64,000 nt of DNA from Dasyornis broadbenti. Taxonomy: Eukaryota > Chordata > Aves > Passeriformes > Dasyornithidae. Location: NCBI GenBank assembly GCA_013397935.1, contig VZRN01002231.1:1192721-1256720 (forward strand), given 5' to 3'. Positions 11,501 to 26,500 of this stretch are shown here, piece after piece (the stretch's first letter is position 1; each line of letters starts with the position of its first letter). A model generated the notes under the pieces. That model was not told the DNA's origin, did no database searches, and was given only the letters and a program-made list of their open reading frames with translations. Position numbers and translations under genes: made by a program.

Positions 11501-14500
11501 AAAGCCCTATTTTAAACCAGCGATTGGAATCTCATTGTATGCAGCTATGAAATTGTGTTGTCAGAGGTATCTTTGTGTTTGGCTCCTCTGAGTAAGTGAG
11601 CAGTTTTGAGAGTACATTCTTTGCAATGTGTGGGCAAGATATTAAAAACTTAATGGCAAAATACCATGGATTAGTAAAGGATTTGCAAAAAAAGTTCCAA
11701 TTTCAGATGTTTTGGGTTTGGTTTTTTTAAAGCACGTGAATCAACTTAGTGGTAGGAAATGAGGTGATATCAGTGCCTTGCTGGCAGCATCCTTGCTTAG
11801 TCTAGATCTGTAGTTTTAGTTTTCAGCTTTTTTCTCCCTTTAAGAGCCATCATATTTTTTTAGATTATCTTAGTAATGCATGCTGCTCTTCTGTGGTAAT
11901 AAATGGCTTCTAAATGAGTGGTTTGGTTTTTGCTTTGTTTTGTTTAGGGTTTTTTTTTACTTGTGTTAAAGAAGATTAATGGTTCTTCTTTGCATTTATC
12001 AAGATGTATTTTCACTTCACATGCAGAAATGAGCATTGTGTCTAGGGAGATTGTGCTGCAACAGTTCAGTGTCTTGCAAATGACTTTCCTCCTGTGACTG
12101 GTTGAAATAATGTCGCTGTCCTAAAAGCCTGGTCTTCATTTTCTGTGACATTTACTTTGTTCTGCAGGCCCTTTTAAATACAAGTCCCCCTTGTATTTAC
12201 AAGGCTGAACTGTTCAGAGAGAAGATTGATTCCATTAAGTTGCTGGGAAGAGAGTGAGGGTTCCCTCCCTTTTCTGATTTTCCTGTGCTGCCAGTGGCTG
12301 CAAGGCAGGTTCCTGCTGACTGAAGAGTTTGGTTGGAGATCTGCTGAGCTCCTCATTCCTGCAGAGCCTTTTTTCTCTTTGACAATTAGCTGGTGAAAGC
12401 AATCTCAGACCTGTAGGACTTGTTCAAAGCAGAAGGTGACTTCCTGTCTTCCTTGCCCTTTCACAGCTTTTATCATTTTAACTTCATCAATCTAAGTCAA
12501 TTACTCTGAAATGAAGAAGGTGGTCTTCAGCAAACAAGTGCCTCTTCCCGACTCACAGGCTGCTCTGCTGGCTTTCTGTCCCTGGGTCCAAAATCTGCCC
12601 TCCTCTTCTTTCACAGGTCTGTCTGAACTGATCTGTGAATATTTTGAGTAGGGAATTGTCATGTGGCAGGGACAGTGACATCTTCATTCTCCCTTGGAGC
12701 TGTTGGGCACTGGCACATCTGCAGCTGTTGGTAATAAAACCCTCTGAGACGTGTTGGGGATTACCTGGAGGGAGACTGTTCCCCGTGCCTGCAGGGAGGG
12801 CTTGGAATACTGGTGATAAATTCCTTTTATTTTACCTTTGCTTCTCATTCCTCTGTCTTCAGGTGTCAAATGTAAACAGTTCTGAACTGCTTTACTCTCC
12901 AGTGTCCAGAAATAGGTCTTGTTTGGGGAGAACTTGTGAAATTAATAATTTAGAGGACAGATGTGTTTAAAGTGAATCTGTGTGTCAGTGTTGTATGAAG
13001 TCTTTGGAAAGAAAAGCCTAAGCCGTTTCTCTCTGGGAAGATCAGGTTGTGGAAAAACTCCTCTTACCTTTGTATTCTGCAAACTTTTTAAGCTGTAAGT
13101 TGTATGATGAATTTTTCTTACCAGATGTTTGTTTTCTGCTTGATTTTTATGCCTGTCAAAACAGTTATCCATAGCTTCATTATCTTACAGTTTTTTTGCA
13201 GCCTCCTTCACAATTCCTTAAAGAGTTTCAGCCAAATTAGAAGTGGATAGTCTTTGACATGAAACTTACACTGCAATTTCAAAACCACCTGCACTTTTGA
13301 ATTTCAGTGCGTTCCTTTTCGAAAGCAGAACAGCCATCAGTAGACCATGGCCAATTTGTATAGTAATGAGTGTAGTGAACCTCTGAGATGGGGTGAGCAG
13401 CATTTCTGCTTCAGTGGGCAACCACAGTATGAGCCTGCCTTGAGAAAAGTAAAGATTCCTCCACCCATCCCTGCTGCTTTGTCTGAGCTTGTAGCATTTG
13501 CTTTTGGGTTTGTGCACATTAAGCTGGAAAGTTCGTGGTGTATTAGAGAAAATAGCTTTTAAACTGCATTAATGATAGGACAAAGAGTCATGCTTAAGTT
13601 TCTTTGTTCTTGATGAGATTTAATAGCAGGTGGTGTTTTGAGTCATACTTACAAAAATGGAACTATTGAAAACTTCTGTATCCACGTAAGTCACTAAGGG
13701 TGGGTTACATGTTTGGGACAATCTCTTCATTTGAAGATCTACTTTGTACCTGAGAAAGCATCTCTAGTGAATGATCTCCAGCACTATTTGGGCATTAGGT
13801 CTCTTTGGTTCTGAGTCAGCATTAAAATACTAGTCCTGGGTCACAAGAAAGGGAAGGCTGGATGAGCATATGGAGAAGCTGCTGTACTTCCACTGGATGT
13901 ACACTGTAAGTTCATTAAACTGAGAGAATTTTGCTCTCTTGTAAATTAACATTTAGATTCTCATGTTTGTTGATTTTTTTTTTAATGGTTAATAGAGGTG
14001 CTATGCCATTCGGCAATTTATATTTATTATGGGCTCCATCCTTTCAGTTAAAGAAGCCAGTTGAATTAGTATGCAAAATGTTAAAAGTCAGAAATAAAAA
14101 AAATACTGCTGGTGGTCTTGATAACGTTATTAATTTGACTTCTCCCAGACTGGCTGATCTCACATGGCCTGGCATGCCATGGATTTGTGTTTTTAGTGCT
14201 CTGTCAGAGCTTGCTCCGTAGTTGAGTGATATGTCCTGCAAGCTTCATGCTCTGCTGCAGTAGGGATCCGGTTTTCCTGTGGGTGCATGCACATACACAA
14301 AATGAATTCTCAGTCCCCTCCCTAGCTTGGAGGGCTTTTGGGAAACTTGAGACATCATGCTGGAGTTGGGGAGTAGACCAAGGCGAATTTTGGAAAATAA
14401 GTAAATAAGACATTGGACACAGATTATGTCAGAATAGCTTAAATTTGAGCTGCCAAACTGCATTCTTGTAAAAGCTGTGTTGGTGTCCTAATAAAGCCTG

Positions 14501-17500
14501 ATTTCTTGCATGAAATCTCTCAGTATATTAGGGCAAGAAATATATGGCTGTTGTGCTTTTTGTGACTGCAATTACTAAAGCCATTTTTAATGCATTTGTG
14601 AGGATATACCTTGTTTTAAAATGCTGATTCACAGCCATTGAGATATTTCCTTTCTGCATTGAAAGAGTTACTGTTCTGTACAGCTCACCTGAAATGCCCC
14701 CCAGAGTGGAAGCAAAATAGGAAACAAATGTGTGTACCTGTGTAGTTGAAGGGGTGGGATGAGGTGCAGTATGTTCTGTATAATTTTTGGTGTTTCTGGT
14801 GTGTTTTTATGAAGAACCAGGGAGTCCTCATATTTGTAAGGAGATATCAGAGGTACTGGAATTAAGAGCATGAGTATTTCACCAAGAAATGATTGAAACC
14901 ACTTTTCAGAAATACAAACTGCTCAAAGTATTTGTGTAACTAATTTTTCCAAGTGGGAGCTAGGTAGTAAGGCCATAGAAGTCTGGTAACATTTCATTCA
15001 TGCTCTGAAATGTGCATAGGGTAGGGCAGAGGTTTGATGAAAAACTCAATACAAACAAGTAACTACTTAATGGGATGGGAACTTAAGATGTGTGAGAAGC
15101 ATGTGCCTAATTCTCACCTGAAATGTGAGATTTTGTACCTGTTACAATATGTGGCTATTACTGTTTTTATGCCTTATATTCAGTTCTTTATTTTCCAGTA
15201 ACAGCAGCTACTTCTGCCTGACTTGAAGGCTTTCATTTAGTACATAGGAAAGGTGCTACCTCAAAGATAAATTACTGAGGTGCTCTGAGGCTGAGACAGA
15301 TGTGGGGCACTTTATTTGCCCATCTTCATAATAGTATGCCAGATCCCACAAGTTCCTTGTCCCTCTCTTTTGATGGTGAGAACCCTGCATTTAGAGTGGC
15401 TGATGCCTGCTGACATTCTATGCATATATATATATATGCATAGAATGTCTAAAAAATTTTAGTACTTTTCTGTGGTCTATTATTGCGTGGGTTCCTTCTT
15501 GGTGGAGGAGTCTACACTGTATATACTTCCCAATAAAGCTGATATTCAAGTTTTTAAGAAAGCTGGTAGTTCAAATTCCAAGCACTAGAGCGATCCCAGT
15601 TGTGTAAGTGAATGATGACCGACTAATAATCTTATTGTTAGGATTAATGGTAAGGCTGTGTTCTGTTTCTCAAAACTATTTTCATGAGGTTGCTGCATCT
15701 GGATTTTCCTATGCTATAGACCTCTCTCTCCTCTGAGAAGATGGCTGTTTTTTTCAGGGTGCAGGGTGATGTTTGTGTGGGTTCACAGGAGGTCATTCTG
15801 ATCACCTGATTGTTATGTAAACAGTATTTTCTGAATGGAAAATGTTTGTATTTAAAGTGGTGGATAACTGATGTTCCAGTATTGTTGAAGACTTCATAAA
15901 AGTTCAGTTTGCTTCATGGTCTGCTGGACTTAGTTGAAATCAGCATGAAAACCGTTGGGCTTCCAAGCCTAATGGTTCACTTTGACGATGCTCTCTAGGA
16001 TGTGAAGGGACTGTGTATGATAAGAAAGAAAAGATGCTGTTCTGGTACAGGTGTTTGTATAGGTGATGGCTGCTTTTCTACAGAATTAAGTCCATTTCTA
16101 CTGACAACCTAAGGTGTTGTTTGAGAAAAAAGTACAAAACAAATCTCATGGGAGGTTTTGTATTCGCCTTTTTTTTAGTGTACTTATTTTCTCTAATTCT
16201 CTTTAGTGTGCTTGATGATGCTGACTGTACAGAATCTTGTCAGGTATGCTCTGTATAGGAGAATAAGGAGCTTTTGCTTTTTAGTCTGTGGCTTAGGTTT
16301 TTGCTTAGTAACAATTATTGCTAAAAATATCCCATTGCTATGTGACACAGGATATAATTGATTCAAATTGTTCCTAACTTGCAGTAACTTAACCAATTTG
16401 TGTCAGCTTTCACTTTGTGATGTGGTGACACCCCAGTAACTGGTTTGGTTATACTTTTTTCTTTTAGAACTAGTAAATTTGTAGTGTTTTCTGTTGCTAA
16501 CTTCTTGAAGTCCCCAAATGGATTTTATGAATGAGTATCCATGATGTGCATATTTTTTAGATGCCTCATGGGAACAGCTGAGGAAGAGTGAGGGAGACAA
16601 TGCTGAAGGAATTCTAAAATTTCCTTTTAAATCAACATTTTCCACTTTTTTTTATAGGCTTCCTGTTTGGAATGTCTTTTGTAAAGACAGTCTTTCATCA
16701 GCAGTGCAATATGCGTCAGGTGATGCTTGTGCCCTGGCCAGTGAGGATGAAAATGTCCAGGATAAGGTATGCTGCATACATCATGTTAATTACTCAGTCT
16801 GACTTGATATTAAATTTTAAAATCAGATTCTTGATAGGGTCTTTATGGCCAGAATGTTCAATGTACTCAGTTTTTCTGTGAACCATGATGTTTTCTTTTC
16901 AAGTTTTTGTTTTCCTTTACTTTGTCTATTGCTGTTATGCAACAATTCAAGTGGATAGTTTGAGGCAGGAGGAGTGATGAATAGTAAAGCTACTAGTGGT
17001 GGCTTGTTTATTTTATTTGGGTGCCAGATGCTAGAAGTGGGCATCAGGAAAAGTGTGTGGCTCTGTAGAGCCCACAATAGGAAGTGATGGGCTGGGTAAG
17101 TCTAGGCCACATTTTGCCAGTTACATTGGTGTTGTATTAAAAACAATGCACAGATGAATGTTATCCTAAATAGAAGATTTATGCTTAATTGGTTTAAGTC
17201 AGTATTTATCACTATGTATTCCTTCTGTTCAATAAAAATTAACAAGGCTGAAATACATTTGTGAAAAGTGTAATAATTAAGATGTGGTCCCTTTCTTTTT
17301 TTACATTACTCAGCACTTTAGGTTAATTAAGTGACCACCCTGATTAACTTATTACAAATTTCTTCATATTGCATTGCGTTGTGAGTTCCCAAGTTGCTGA
17401 GTCATAAAGTCATGGTAATTTCATTTATTTTTTTATTTACCCAGGTAAAGAATCAGTCCTATTCTAAACATGGGTAGTATTGATATGTTGGTTTTCCCAT

Positions 17501-20500
17501 TTCTTCCAGCAATCTGTAGTAGACTTAATCATGGTCCACATTCCAAAAAAGTTTTTATATGTCGCACCAAACTTGGAAAACGTGTGTTGAGCATTCACTG
17601 ATTCAAGTGGAGAGCTGCCTGACCATAAAAAATTCCTTTAAATATTGTAGGTTTCTAGCTGTATTTTTTTTTGCCTGCTTGCACAGCCAGATAGCACTCA
17701 GTCCTGTTCTTCTGGCTGCCTGAAAAAAAAAATTCTGCTTGAATTCAATGGCTGATGTAATAATACTGGAAAGATTAAGTAAGCTTTGAGACTGGGAAGC
17801 CACTGGTGTATGTTTCCCTACACTTTTGCAACATTCTTCCTTTCATTCTGTTAATGTGGCTGCACTATTAAGCAGATTTCTGAACTTAAACCCAAAGATG
17901 TGAAAACTAATATGTTAGACTGTTGTTTTTCCTCATTGAAGAAAATCTCTCGGGTGTGTGAGAAATCTTAAGCAAATGTCTGTTACTCCTAATTAGGCTG
18001 CTGGAGCTGTCCTGCTCAAAAAGAGCAGTTCTGCAGCCCTTGATCGGTTTGCCTTAGATCAGTTGTCTCTTCCAGCCATTGATGCTATTTCATCTTAGGG
18101 ACTGGGATGTGAGCTAATAATATTTGGGGGAAAACGTTGGTTAGTTGTCTCTAAGGTTTGTCAGCTCAGATTTGTAGTTCCTGCTCTTCAGGGGATGCCT
18201 TAATTCTCTCAAATTAATATGATGTAGTGTTGTATAGCACAGCAGCCCATTTTGGATCTGAACACTAGCACTCGCAGTATTTGGCCACAGGGTTTTAGAT
18301 AGCCGTTATAAAACAAGGTACGTCTATTTTAAAGTATTGCCAAAAGATAACTTGCATATTTTGTAGTCAGAACTTTAAATAGGTTTGAAGGGCAAGTGTA
18401 AATTCTTGCTAGTTTTAGTCTGGTGGGTTTAAAACTTTTTTCCCCTCAAATGTTGATACTTTCTATTTTGTGAATTCACTGCATTTGATGGTAAATTTTT
18501 AATTGTAGAAGAGAAGGTTGCTTTAAAAGGTTCTGGCAGATTTGTGTAATTACTCTAGTCCTGCCGATAAGACTTCTACAACTGAAATGCACCATGTGTT
18601 ATTTTCTAATGGTTGTCTGATGCAAGTCATCTTAGAATTTTTTTCTTCTTCCTCTTTTGGGCAGCAAGGAGATAAGAGGCTTTGTTAATGTGGGAAGTCA
18701 GCAGAATGATGAACTTTCCTTAGCAAACAAACTGAATGATTTAAGACAATGCTAAAATGATCTTTTCAGTGAAGATTTAACTGAATTGTTTTAACTTGCT
18801 GTAGTCTTTGTGCAGATGAGATTTTAAACATAGGTGGGCAGTGGTTCTGAAGATTAATGTAGCTTAATTTCTTGATGTTTTGATGGTGGAAACATGCTGG
18901 TATTCAGTCTGTCCCAGAGGTAGCTCCTCCTGCTGAGCATAGAAGGCCTGTGTGACTGCAAACTTACTGTTATTTTACCCTTAATATCCTAGGGGGAAGA
19001 GACTGGTCCTAGACTGGAACCTGAGCATGCAGACTCGAGTGTATGGAGTTACTCTATGGAAGAGCTGCTCAATGACTTGACAAAATCTGACCAGGCAAGG
19101 CTTTTATTTCATTCACTGTCTTCATACAGTCTTCAAATGCTTCTTGGATTTCAGTCTTTCATTTTGGTTATCTAAAGTTCTTATAACCATCTATCACATT
19201 TCACCTGTACACAGGGCTGCTGTCAGACTCATGTTTCCAGTGAAAGAGAAAATGTGTGAGCTAACAGACCTTGTATTTCTCATGTGCATAAGTAATAAGT
19301 AATTTAGTATTTGTAGGTACTGATTAAAAACTTTCCAAGATAAATTAAAATTGGATGTTGTAGGTATGGATGTCTATTTATAAATAAAACACAAACAGTC
19401 TTTTCTCTGAGTTCTTTTTATATAGATCAGACTTGGTGATTACAGCAGTCCATTTTAGCTTTGATCTTTCATGACTTCTATCAGTTTCATTTCCTTTGTT
19501 GAAGTGGGAAAAGGGTTGTATTTCAGCTCTGGGCCATTGATGTTGTTAAGTCAGTGCTTGGTGTTAAATGTTGCAAAGCCCACTGTTTAAGATGATTTAT
19601 TTGACTGCATATTTTGATTTTGTAGATTACAGGACAATGTACATAGGACATGCTTCAGAGGATTTTATTTCATGGTTTGGGTGTTTAATTCTGTTAAACC
19701 TTCCAGAACTCGTCAATAGCCAGATTACTCCAAGTCATCTAACTAAACATGACAAGAGACTCGTGTTCAATAATATCTTTTTGCTGCAAGAGTTAATCTG
19801 ACTTGTTTCAGTGGTTATATACTCTTTCAGATTCACAAAGCCTTATTTTGAGTGTGCTTATGGAAACTGAAGACCTAGAATAAATAAGCCTTAAGACTAC
19901 TAAACTCTTGAAAGTGAAAAGTGATTTATCATTGTTCCCTTACAGCATGAAATAGACTTTAAATCATTTTGGGCTTCTATTGAAATTACAAAACTGAAAG
20001 CCTTCTCCAAAATGTAGGATGAAAATAGTAAATTTTATTGTAATGGAGCATGCAAATAGAACATGTTTATTTTGGTTGCTGGAATATTCAAGCTGGTTTT
20101 CTCATGGCAATCTCTATAGGAATGCATAATTGCAGAAGCTGTTGCACAGACCTGCTCCAATTAATATTTTTACACGATTATTGCAGACTACAGAAGAGTA
20201 TTGCAACTATCCCAAAGTAGCACAGAATACCACCTAGTTTTAGGAAGAAATAAAAGTAATTTCTGACAGAAATGTGAACTACTGAACTGTTAGAACTCCA
20301 TACTAGATGCTATTGTATGAATTCTTTTGTTATTCAGGTATTGAAAAATATATGTTCACCTGTCATGTTTTACAGACAACAGAAATAAATGAAGCAATCC
20401 AGCCTGAAGTTGTGAGTCCACCTTCAGTAGATGTAAATGAAGCTTCCTCCAGCATAGTTCCAAGCACTGAAAACACTTCCAGTTCACCTACCTCAGAGAT

Positions 20501-23500
20501 ACCTCCAGTCTCACAGCCCAAGTAAGCTCTTTAAATTTTGTTGTTTTGGTCTTTGAGAGACTGTCACTTACTCTGCTCTTGTTAAAATGTTTAGTAGGTA
20601 TAAGATGGGACTGCTGGTTTATGGCGTCAGTGCTAATGGAGTGTGCCATCATTTACTCAGTGTGTGGATAAACAGTTGTGTACTTGCATGAAGTGGAATA
20701 CTATTGCCATGATCAGTTTCTAAGCTGCTGCTTTGAAAAAAAGCCAATGTGCTTAGATAACCAGTACTATAAAAGCCCTCAGGTCTTTACCATTAGGATT
20801 TCTGCCCTTCACAAATGTGCTTTCACATCTGTGTCAACAAGCATTGAGGCTGCTTCAGCAATGGTCTCTGCTTTCAGTTAGGGAAGAACTCTGCAGAATT
20901 TTATATCGGGAATTAAAAAACAGAGTCTCAAGTTCTGATAATAAGAGTCAAAACAATAAATTTTCATTTAAATGTAGTCAAGGCGGTTTAGTTTTAGTAC
21001 TTAGAAGGATATTGCAGAGCTACCTCTGCTGTCGACAGCCTGCTGGAGTCCGTGTACTTCATTTTGCTTCCCTTCTTTTGTGGGATGTTGTGCTATCAAA
21101 TGTGAACTGTAGTATGGAAATTCATGTGTGCATACTTCCAAGGATTTTCACAAAGTTCTTTTGGGCTTTTTGATATGTGCTAAGAGAAGTTATGTTGTTC
21201 TAACTGCTGATAAAGATGAATTATTTTGTTAGATAAAACTTCAATGCATTAAAAATTAACTAGACTTGTCTTTGGTGTTTTGGGTTTTTTAAGAGTTCAG
21301 TTTTTCTGCTTTACCAAATTCGGTTTCTTTACCATAGAAGAGGTATGGAAATTTTGTTTGCTGGCTGATCTTGCCTAGTCTGCCAGAGTAACAGACATTT
21401 TGGTACTTCATCAGTGTCTTTAATTGGAAGTCTTCCAAAATTTGCAGTTTTTATAAGGCAAAACTGGAATGTAGCTTCAGCCTGTTCTTTTTATAGCTTT
21501 TATTGACTACTCCACTGATTTGTTTGTGTAATGTCTTGTAAGCTCTACTGTTGTCAGATCTTAGAAGGAGACAGGATGTTATTTTCTTTGAAACATTTAG
21601 CTTGGTGTCTGGTAATCGTTGGATATTGTCATAGCTGGGGAGTACTGGAGTGTGGTGAACTCTGAAGACTTGAATGATGAAACGAATGAAAATAGAAACT
21701 TGCTTTGGAGCACCTGATGAGTTAATGCTGGGCAATGGTGTTGTGACACCAGTGCCATTTACAGGAAGAAAAGGCAGAACTGGTGTAATAGAGAAGCATA
21801 TTTATACATTTTTTCAAACTGCAGTTCAGCTTTCAGTAGTCATAGGTTGTTGTTTACTGTACAGATTAATACCCAAGCCAGCTGTGGTCCAGCTCCATGT
21901 TTAAACAAGACCTTTAAAAAGACACAGCTGCATTTGTTATCTTCACACATTATCTTTTTCCTGGTTTAGATCCTGATTCCTGTTAATATAAAGTCCAGCT
22001 CTCTCAGGTGTTACTGGCCTAATATTTCAGCAGAACCTCTTAGTCAAAATATTCTGAAAGTAATTTTATTCCAAAGAATTTTTACTTTGCAGTGGATCCT
22101 TTTTTATAACAGCACTGACTGTAACTTTTCTACCTAAATCTAATCTGAGGAAAAATTATTGAAAAAAATCTGAGCTCTTTCTATCTGGAAGTAAAGAACC
22201 TGCTGTGCAAAGTGAGCTTGATAATGCATTTTAAAAATTAAGGCAAGGCTACTGATAAATCAAGGTACCCAAAGGACAGGGAACACTATAGCTTTTAGAC
22301 TCACCTTCTGCCAAAATTAGTTGCTTGAGGCCAGTCAGGTATACCCTAAGATCAAGGTATTTAAGTTCATTCTTATCCCATATTTTATTCAGTTGATAAT
22401 TATTCATACTGTCATCTACCCACTGAGAGGGAGAATATTGGAGCTTTTCAGTTTTAGATGTAGTGGTCAGCCTTATTTAGTCAGTAAAGAGTTGCATGCA
22501 GAGCTAAACATGTGCATCTCGGAGGCATTTTGAGGCATTCAGGGAAACTACTCCCTGCTTATAGCTAATAAATTCTTGTATTCATGTTTCTTAGATTTTG
22601 CTACGCAATGAAAAGTCCTGAATATCTGAGGTTTTTGTTCTATACCATAGGAAATTTATCATATGAAAGGTACTAAAATTGTCTTCCTGGGTTAGTTGCA
22701 GCTGCTTCTGTTGATAATTGTAGCAGTCAGAGAACCAAAAAGATCCTCTTTTGAGTTGCTGATGTGCTGTTTGTGTTTTGGCAGCTCTGTCATGATATTG
22801 GATTAACCTAGTTTGCGGCTTACATTAAAGAAAGCTTATGTTGAAATTTAGAAAGCAGAGTAAAGCTTTTACTCAGCTCTGGCTGTAGCCTGGATCAGCA
22901 TCAAAGTCCTCCCTGTGCTGGAGAAGAGAGGACAGTGAGAAATTATCAATCAAAAGTTACTTTGTCCATCATCTTCTCCCTTCCTATTCCATCATTCCTG
23001 AAGAGCATATGGGAGACTTCTTGGTGTGTGCCTCAGGACTTGTCTGATGAGCTACACTCAGCCTCTCTGGGGGAGAGGAGGTAAAACAGTGGGCAGACGA
23101 GCTGGTTTGGATAACGGTCTGCTGGGTTACTTGATTTTTATAACACTAGCAAAAAAGAAGAAATCAATCTAGTAGAAAGGAAGTCTGTCTGGCTCTACTT
23201 TTCTCCCCCTTTTTTCTTCCCCCTTTTCTCCTCTAGTTTTAGCCAAGTTCTGTTCTGACTGCTGCCTCTTGACTTGGGAACATGAGGAGCTTTTAGTGAG
23301 GGAACTCAGGGAAAAGAAAATTGCTGGCCGCTAGGTAACCGTGAACCTGTTGTTAGTTTATAGCGTTGATGGGAAGAATTAGCCGTTGCAGTGTTGGTAA
23401 GATGTTAGATGAGAGTTCTGAGAGATGAGAAGCCTGTTTTAAGTTCCTTTCTGGGACAAACAGGTTGGAAAAGGAAATTCTATTTTTTCATAGGTATGGC

Positions 23501-26500
23501 TGAGAATGCAATTCCACAAGTACAGCATATTTCATTCTTCTTAATTTTTTCTGTGAGACTTGCTCTGTTAAACCTTACAATTATCTTTATGTGGTTGATT
23601 ATCAGGGTTACTTGTATTATCAGAAGGCTAAAAAAGCATGTTGTTTGTTTCCCTTCAGTGCAATAGAGAATTCCCATGCTGATATCCCTGTAGTCAGCTC
23701 TAGTGAAGCTGAGCAGTCAGAACCTGACTGTGATATTGGTGGGACACTTGAGGCTGACCCTCAGAGTGAGCCTTCCTCTTTTGTCAGTCCACCAGAGAGG
23801 TGAGTATTCAAAAAGGTTGTGACTGAATATTTTAAAGGCAGTTGTTCTTTTCTGTGCTGACTTTGCAACAAACATCTGCATGTGCTTGCTTATCTACATG
23901 TTTGTGTATTTAATACTGCATGTGGCTGATGACTTTATAGATCCTAACAGTGTCTAAATTTTCAGCCTTGCAGGCCAGCATATAGAGAACATCTCATCTT
24001 CGCATGGCAAGGGAAAGAAGACAAAATCTGAGTTTGAGTCAAAAGTTTCAGCACCTGAAAAGGGGGCAGAGGAGCAAAAATCTGCTCTGAATGCTTCAGA
24101 GAACTTAAAAAGGGAGGTAAGCAGTGCTGGTATCCCCACAGGAGCCTAAAGCCCTCCTTTAGGTTATCACCACTGAAAAAAGTATTTGGAGTGTTTTTAT
24201 TCTGTCCTAGTGGTATTACTTGGCCCCTGTTAAAGTTGGATAGGTAGCTGGTCAGGCCTTTTGTACTTAACTGTATGACTTTCTGCATACTCTTACTGTG
24301 ACGCACTTCTAAAGGTTGTGGTTTTTTAAATATCTTAAGAGCAACCAAGGCCATGGCAATATAATTTTTTGCTATTTTAGGATCACATTTAAACTGTCAC
24401 TTGTAACTTGGGAACTACCTTTAAAACATTGTCTACAAAATAACTTCTACTTTTTCACACATTTGGTGGTGTGAAAATGTTTGTACAAAGGAGAAGTTAC
24501 GATTTGAAATGGAATGACATATAATTAACAGGGTTGCTGCTTTGTCAGTTAAGTCCAAAACTTTATTTCTTTGAGATATTTAAAAACTGTTTCTTTAATG
24601 TTTAATCATTCTGTTGTTTTTGAGATGTTTGGAACTTCCAGGGAGCCTCTGGAATTCTGTCATGACAATCATTCATGTTTAAAGATTTTTGCTACAGGGA
24701 AACCTTTCTTTATTAGGAAGAGGAAAAGAAAAAGAGGAGAAGAAAATGCTTACATTTTATTTCAAATGTATTAGCCACAAAACTTGCCAGTATTTCAGTG
24801 GAATAATCTGTAATTCTGAGAGAAAATCATCACATGTTTTTTCTGGCTTATTATCTTGATTACGTTGGCTCTGAGTTTGTTAACATGAGTGCAAATGATG
24901 TGTCTGCCCTTGACTTGATCAGAGCATGCTTTGTTTCTTGAAGTTCATCTTTGTTTTCATTGTTGATCCTGAAAAATATTCACAATTGGTGGTTCTTTCT
25001 TTTGCAGAAAGACTTTAAGAAGACAGGAGAAATTGACCCTACATCAGTAATAACTCCAAAGGACCCTGGGGACATTCCAACATTTGATGAATGGAAGAAG
25101 AAAGTCATGGAAGTGGAGAAAGAAAAGAGTAAGTTTGGGCTAAATACAGACCACTGTTATCTTGTACTAGAGCTGAACAGCGAGACTGTCTCAATTTGGA
25201 ATGCAGCCTGGGACTCCATTTTTCTGGTAGAACTACATAATTAATAGCTTTCATTATATAAAAGCAGTGAGCAGAAGTTCCCTGAGAGTGAAAATACTGT
25301 TTGTTTGTGTAGTTTGTTAATAGTAGCAATATTTTCTTTTTCCTAGGTCAGTCAATGCACCCTTCTGCTGTTGGTGGGCAGCATTCCACTAAAAAAGTCC
25401 AGAAAAACAGGAATAACTATGCCTCTGTGGAGTGTGGTGCCAAAATTTTGGCAGCAAATCCAGAGGCAAAGGTAAGCATTTACTAGTTATTAGTGTGCAT
25501 TATTTTAGTGTACTGTTATGCAACAAGTAGCACAAAGTACACTTAAAACTGATCACTGATTTGTGAAGACTTTATTCTATGTTTGGATTTATTGGCATTT
25601 GGATTTATAAATATGGGACATAAACAGTGATCTGTACCTTTTTTAAGAGGGTTTGCTATAGAGAACTTGATGTCTTTTTAAGTGAATTCAGAATGGGGAG
25701 CAGAGTCTTACTACAGAAATTAAACAACTGAACAAAGTTATAATAAAGATCTCACCATAGTAAATAATCTATGATTGCCCCAAAGTAGTATGGCATACTG
25801 TGTCCTGGATATTACCTTACTTTAGAGTATTGTGAAACTTGGTACTAGTCTACAAACCTAATTTCAAACTAATTTTTGGAAAGAGGGGAAAAATCCTTGA
25901 TGCTGTTGGTATCTAGCATACAATTTAAAAAGCTAATTTTTTTCTTCATACAGAGCACTTCAGCTATTTTGATGGAAAACATGGACCTTTATATGCTCAA
26001 TCCTTGCAGTACTAAAATCTGGTATGTTCCTGAGGTTTACTTTTATGACAGGAGTGATTACAATTTTCCATTGCAGCGGGACTGAATGTATCCTGTGGGA
26101 CTGACTTGACCTTGGTGTGTTACTGCTTGGAATGAGTGTGTGAGGAACTTTGACAGAATTAGCACAAGATGGTTTATTATGTCTCCCATGGAAATCTATC
26201 TCTGGTATTGAGAAGTAATATTAAGGTGATATTTGTATTTACCTTAGTATGTGTAAGTTTTGCATAATTATCTTATGGCAGATAAAGCACTTGAGCATTC
26301 AAATAAACGTTGTTGGTTTCTTTCCCCGACTGTCAAATAGTTGTAGAACAGGTAAACAGAATTTACTATATACTAATTGGTATTTCAGGTGTGATTTCAG
26401 TTATGTTTGCTGTCCTTAGTTTTTAATTCTATGACTTATACCTTTGAGTACAAGATGGATGAAGCTCTTGTAGCTGCAAATGCTACCTAGAGTTACTAAA

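Larger units (their letters stand above)
5416..16657 (+). other. SUCO: SUCO intron 1 (11.2 kb)
   Basis: This is the largest intron of the gene, with a GT-AG pair. It is AT-rich apart from the CpG-rich first 130 bp. It contains a CR1 fragment at about 5540-5710 and a perfect palindrome at 15412-15449. Its open frames are short and show no recognisable domain. First introns of CpG-island genes often hold enhancers, but I cannot point to one here. Confidence 0.9.
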
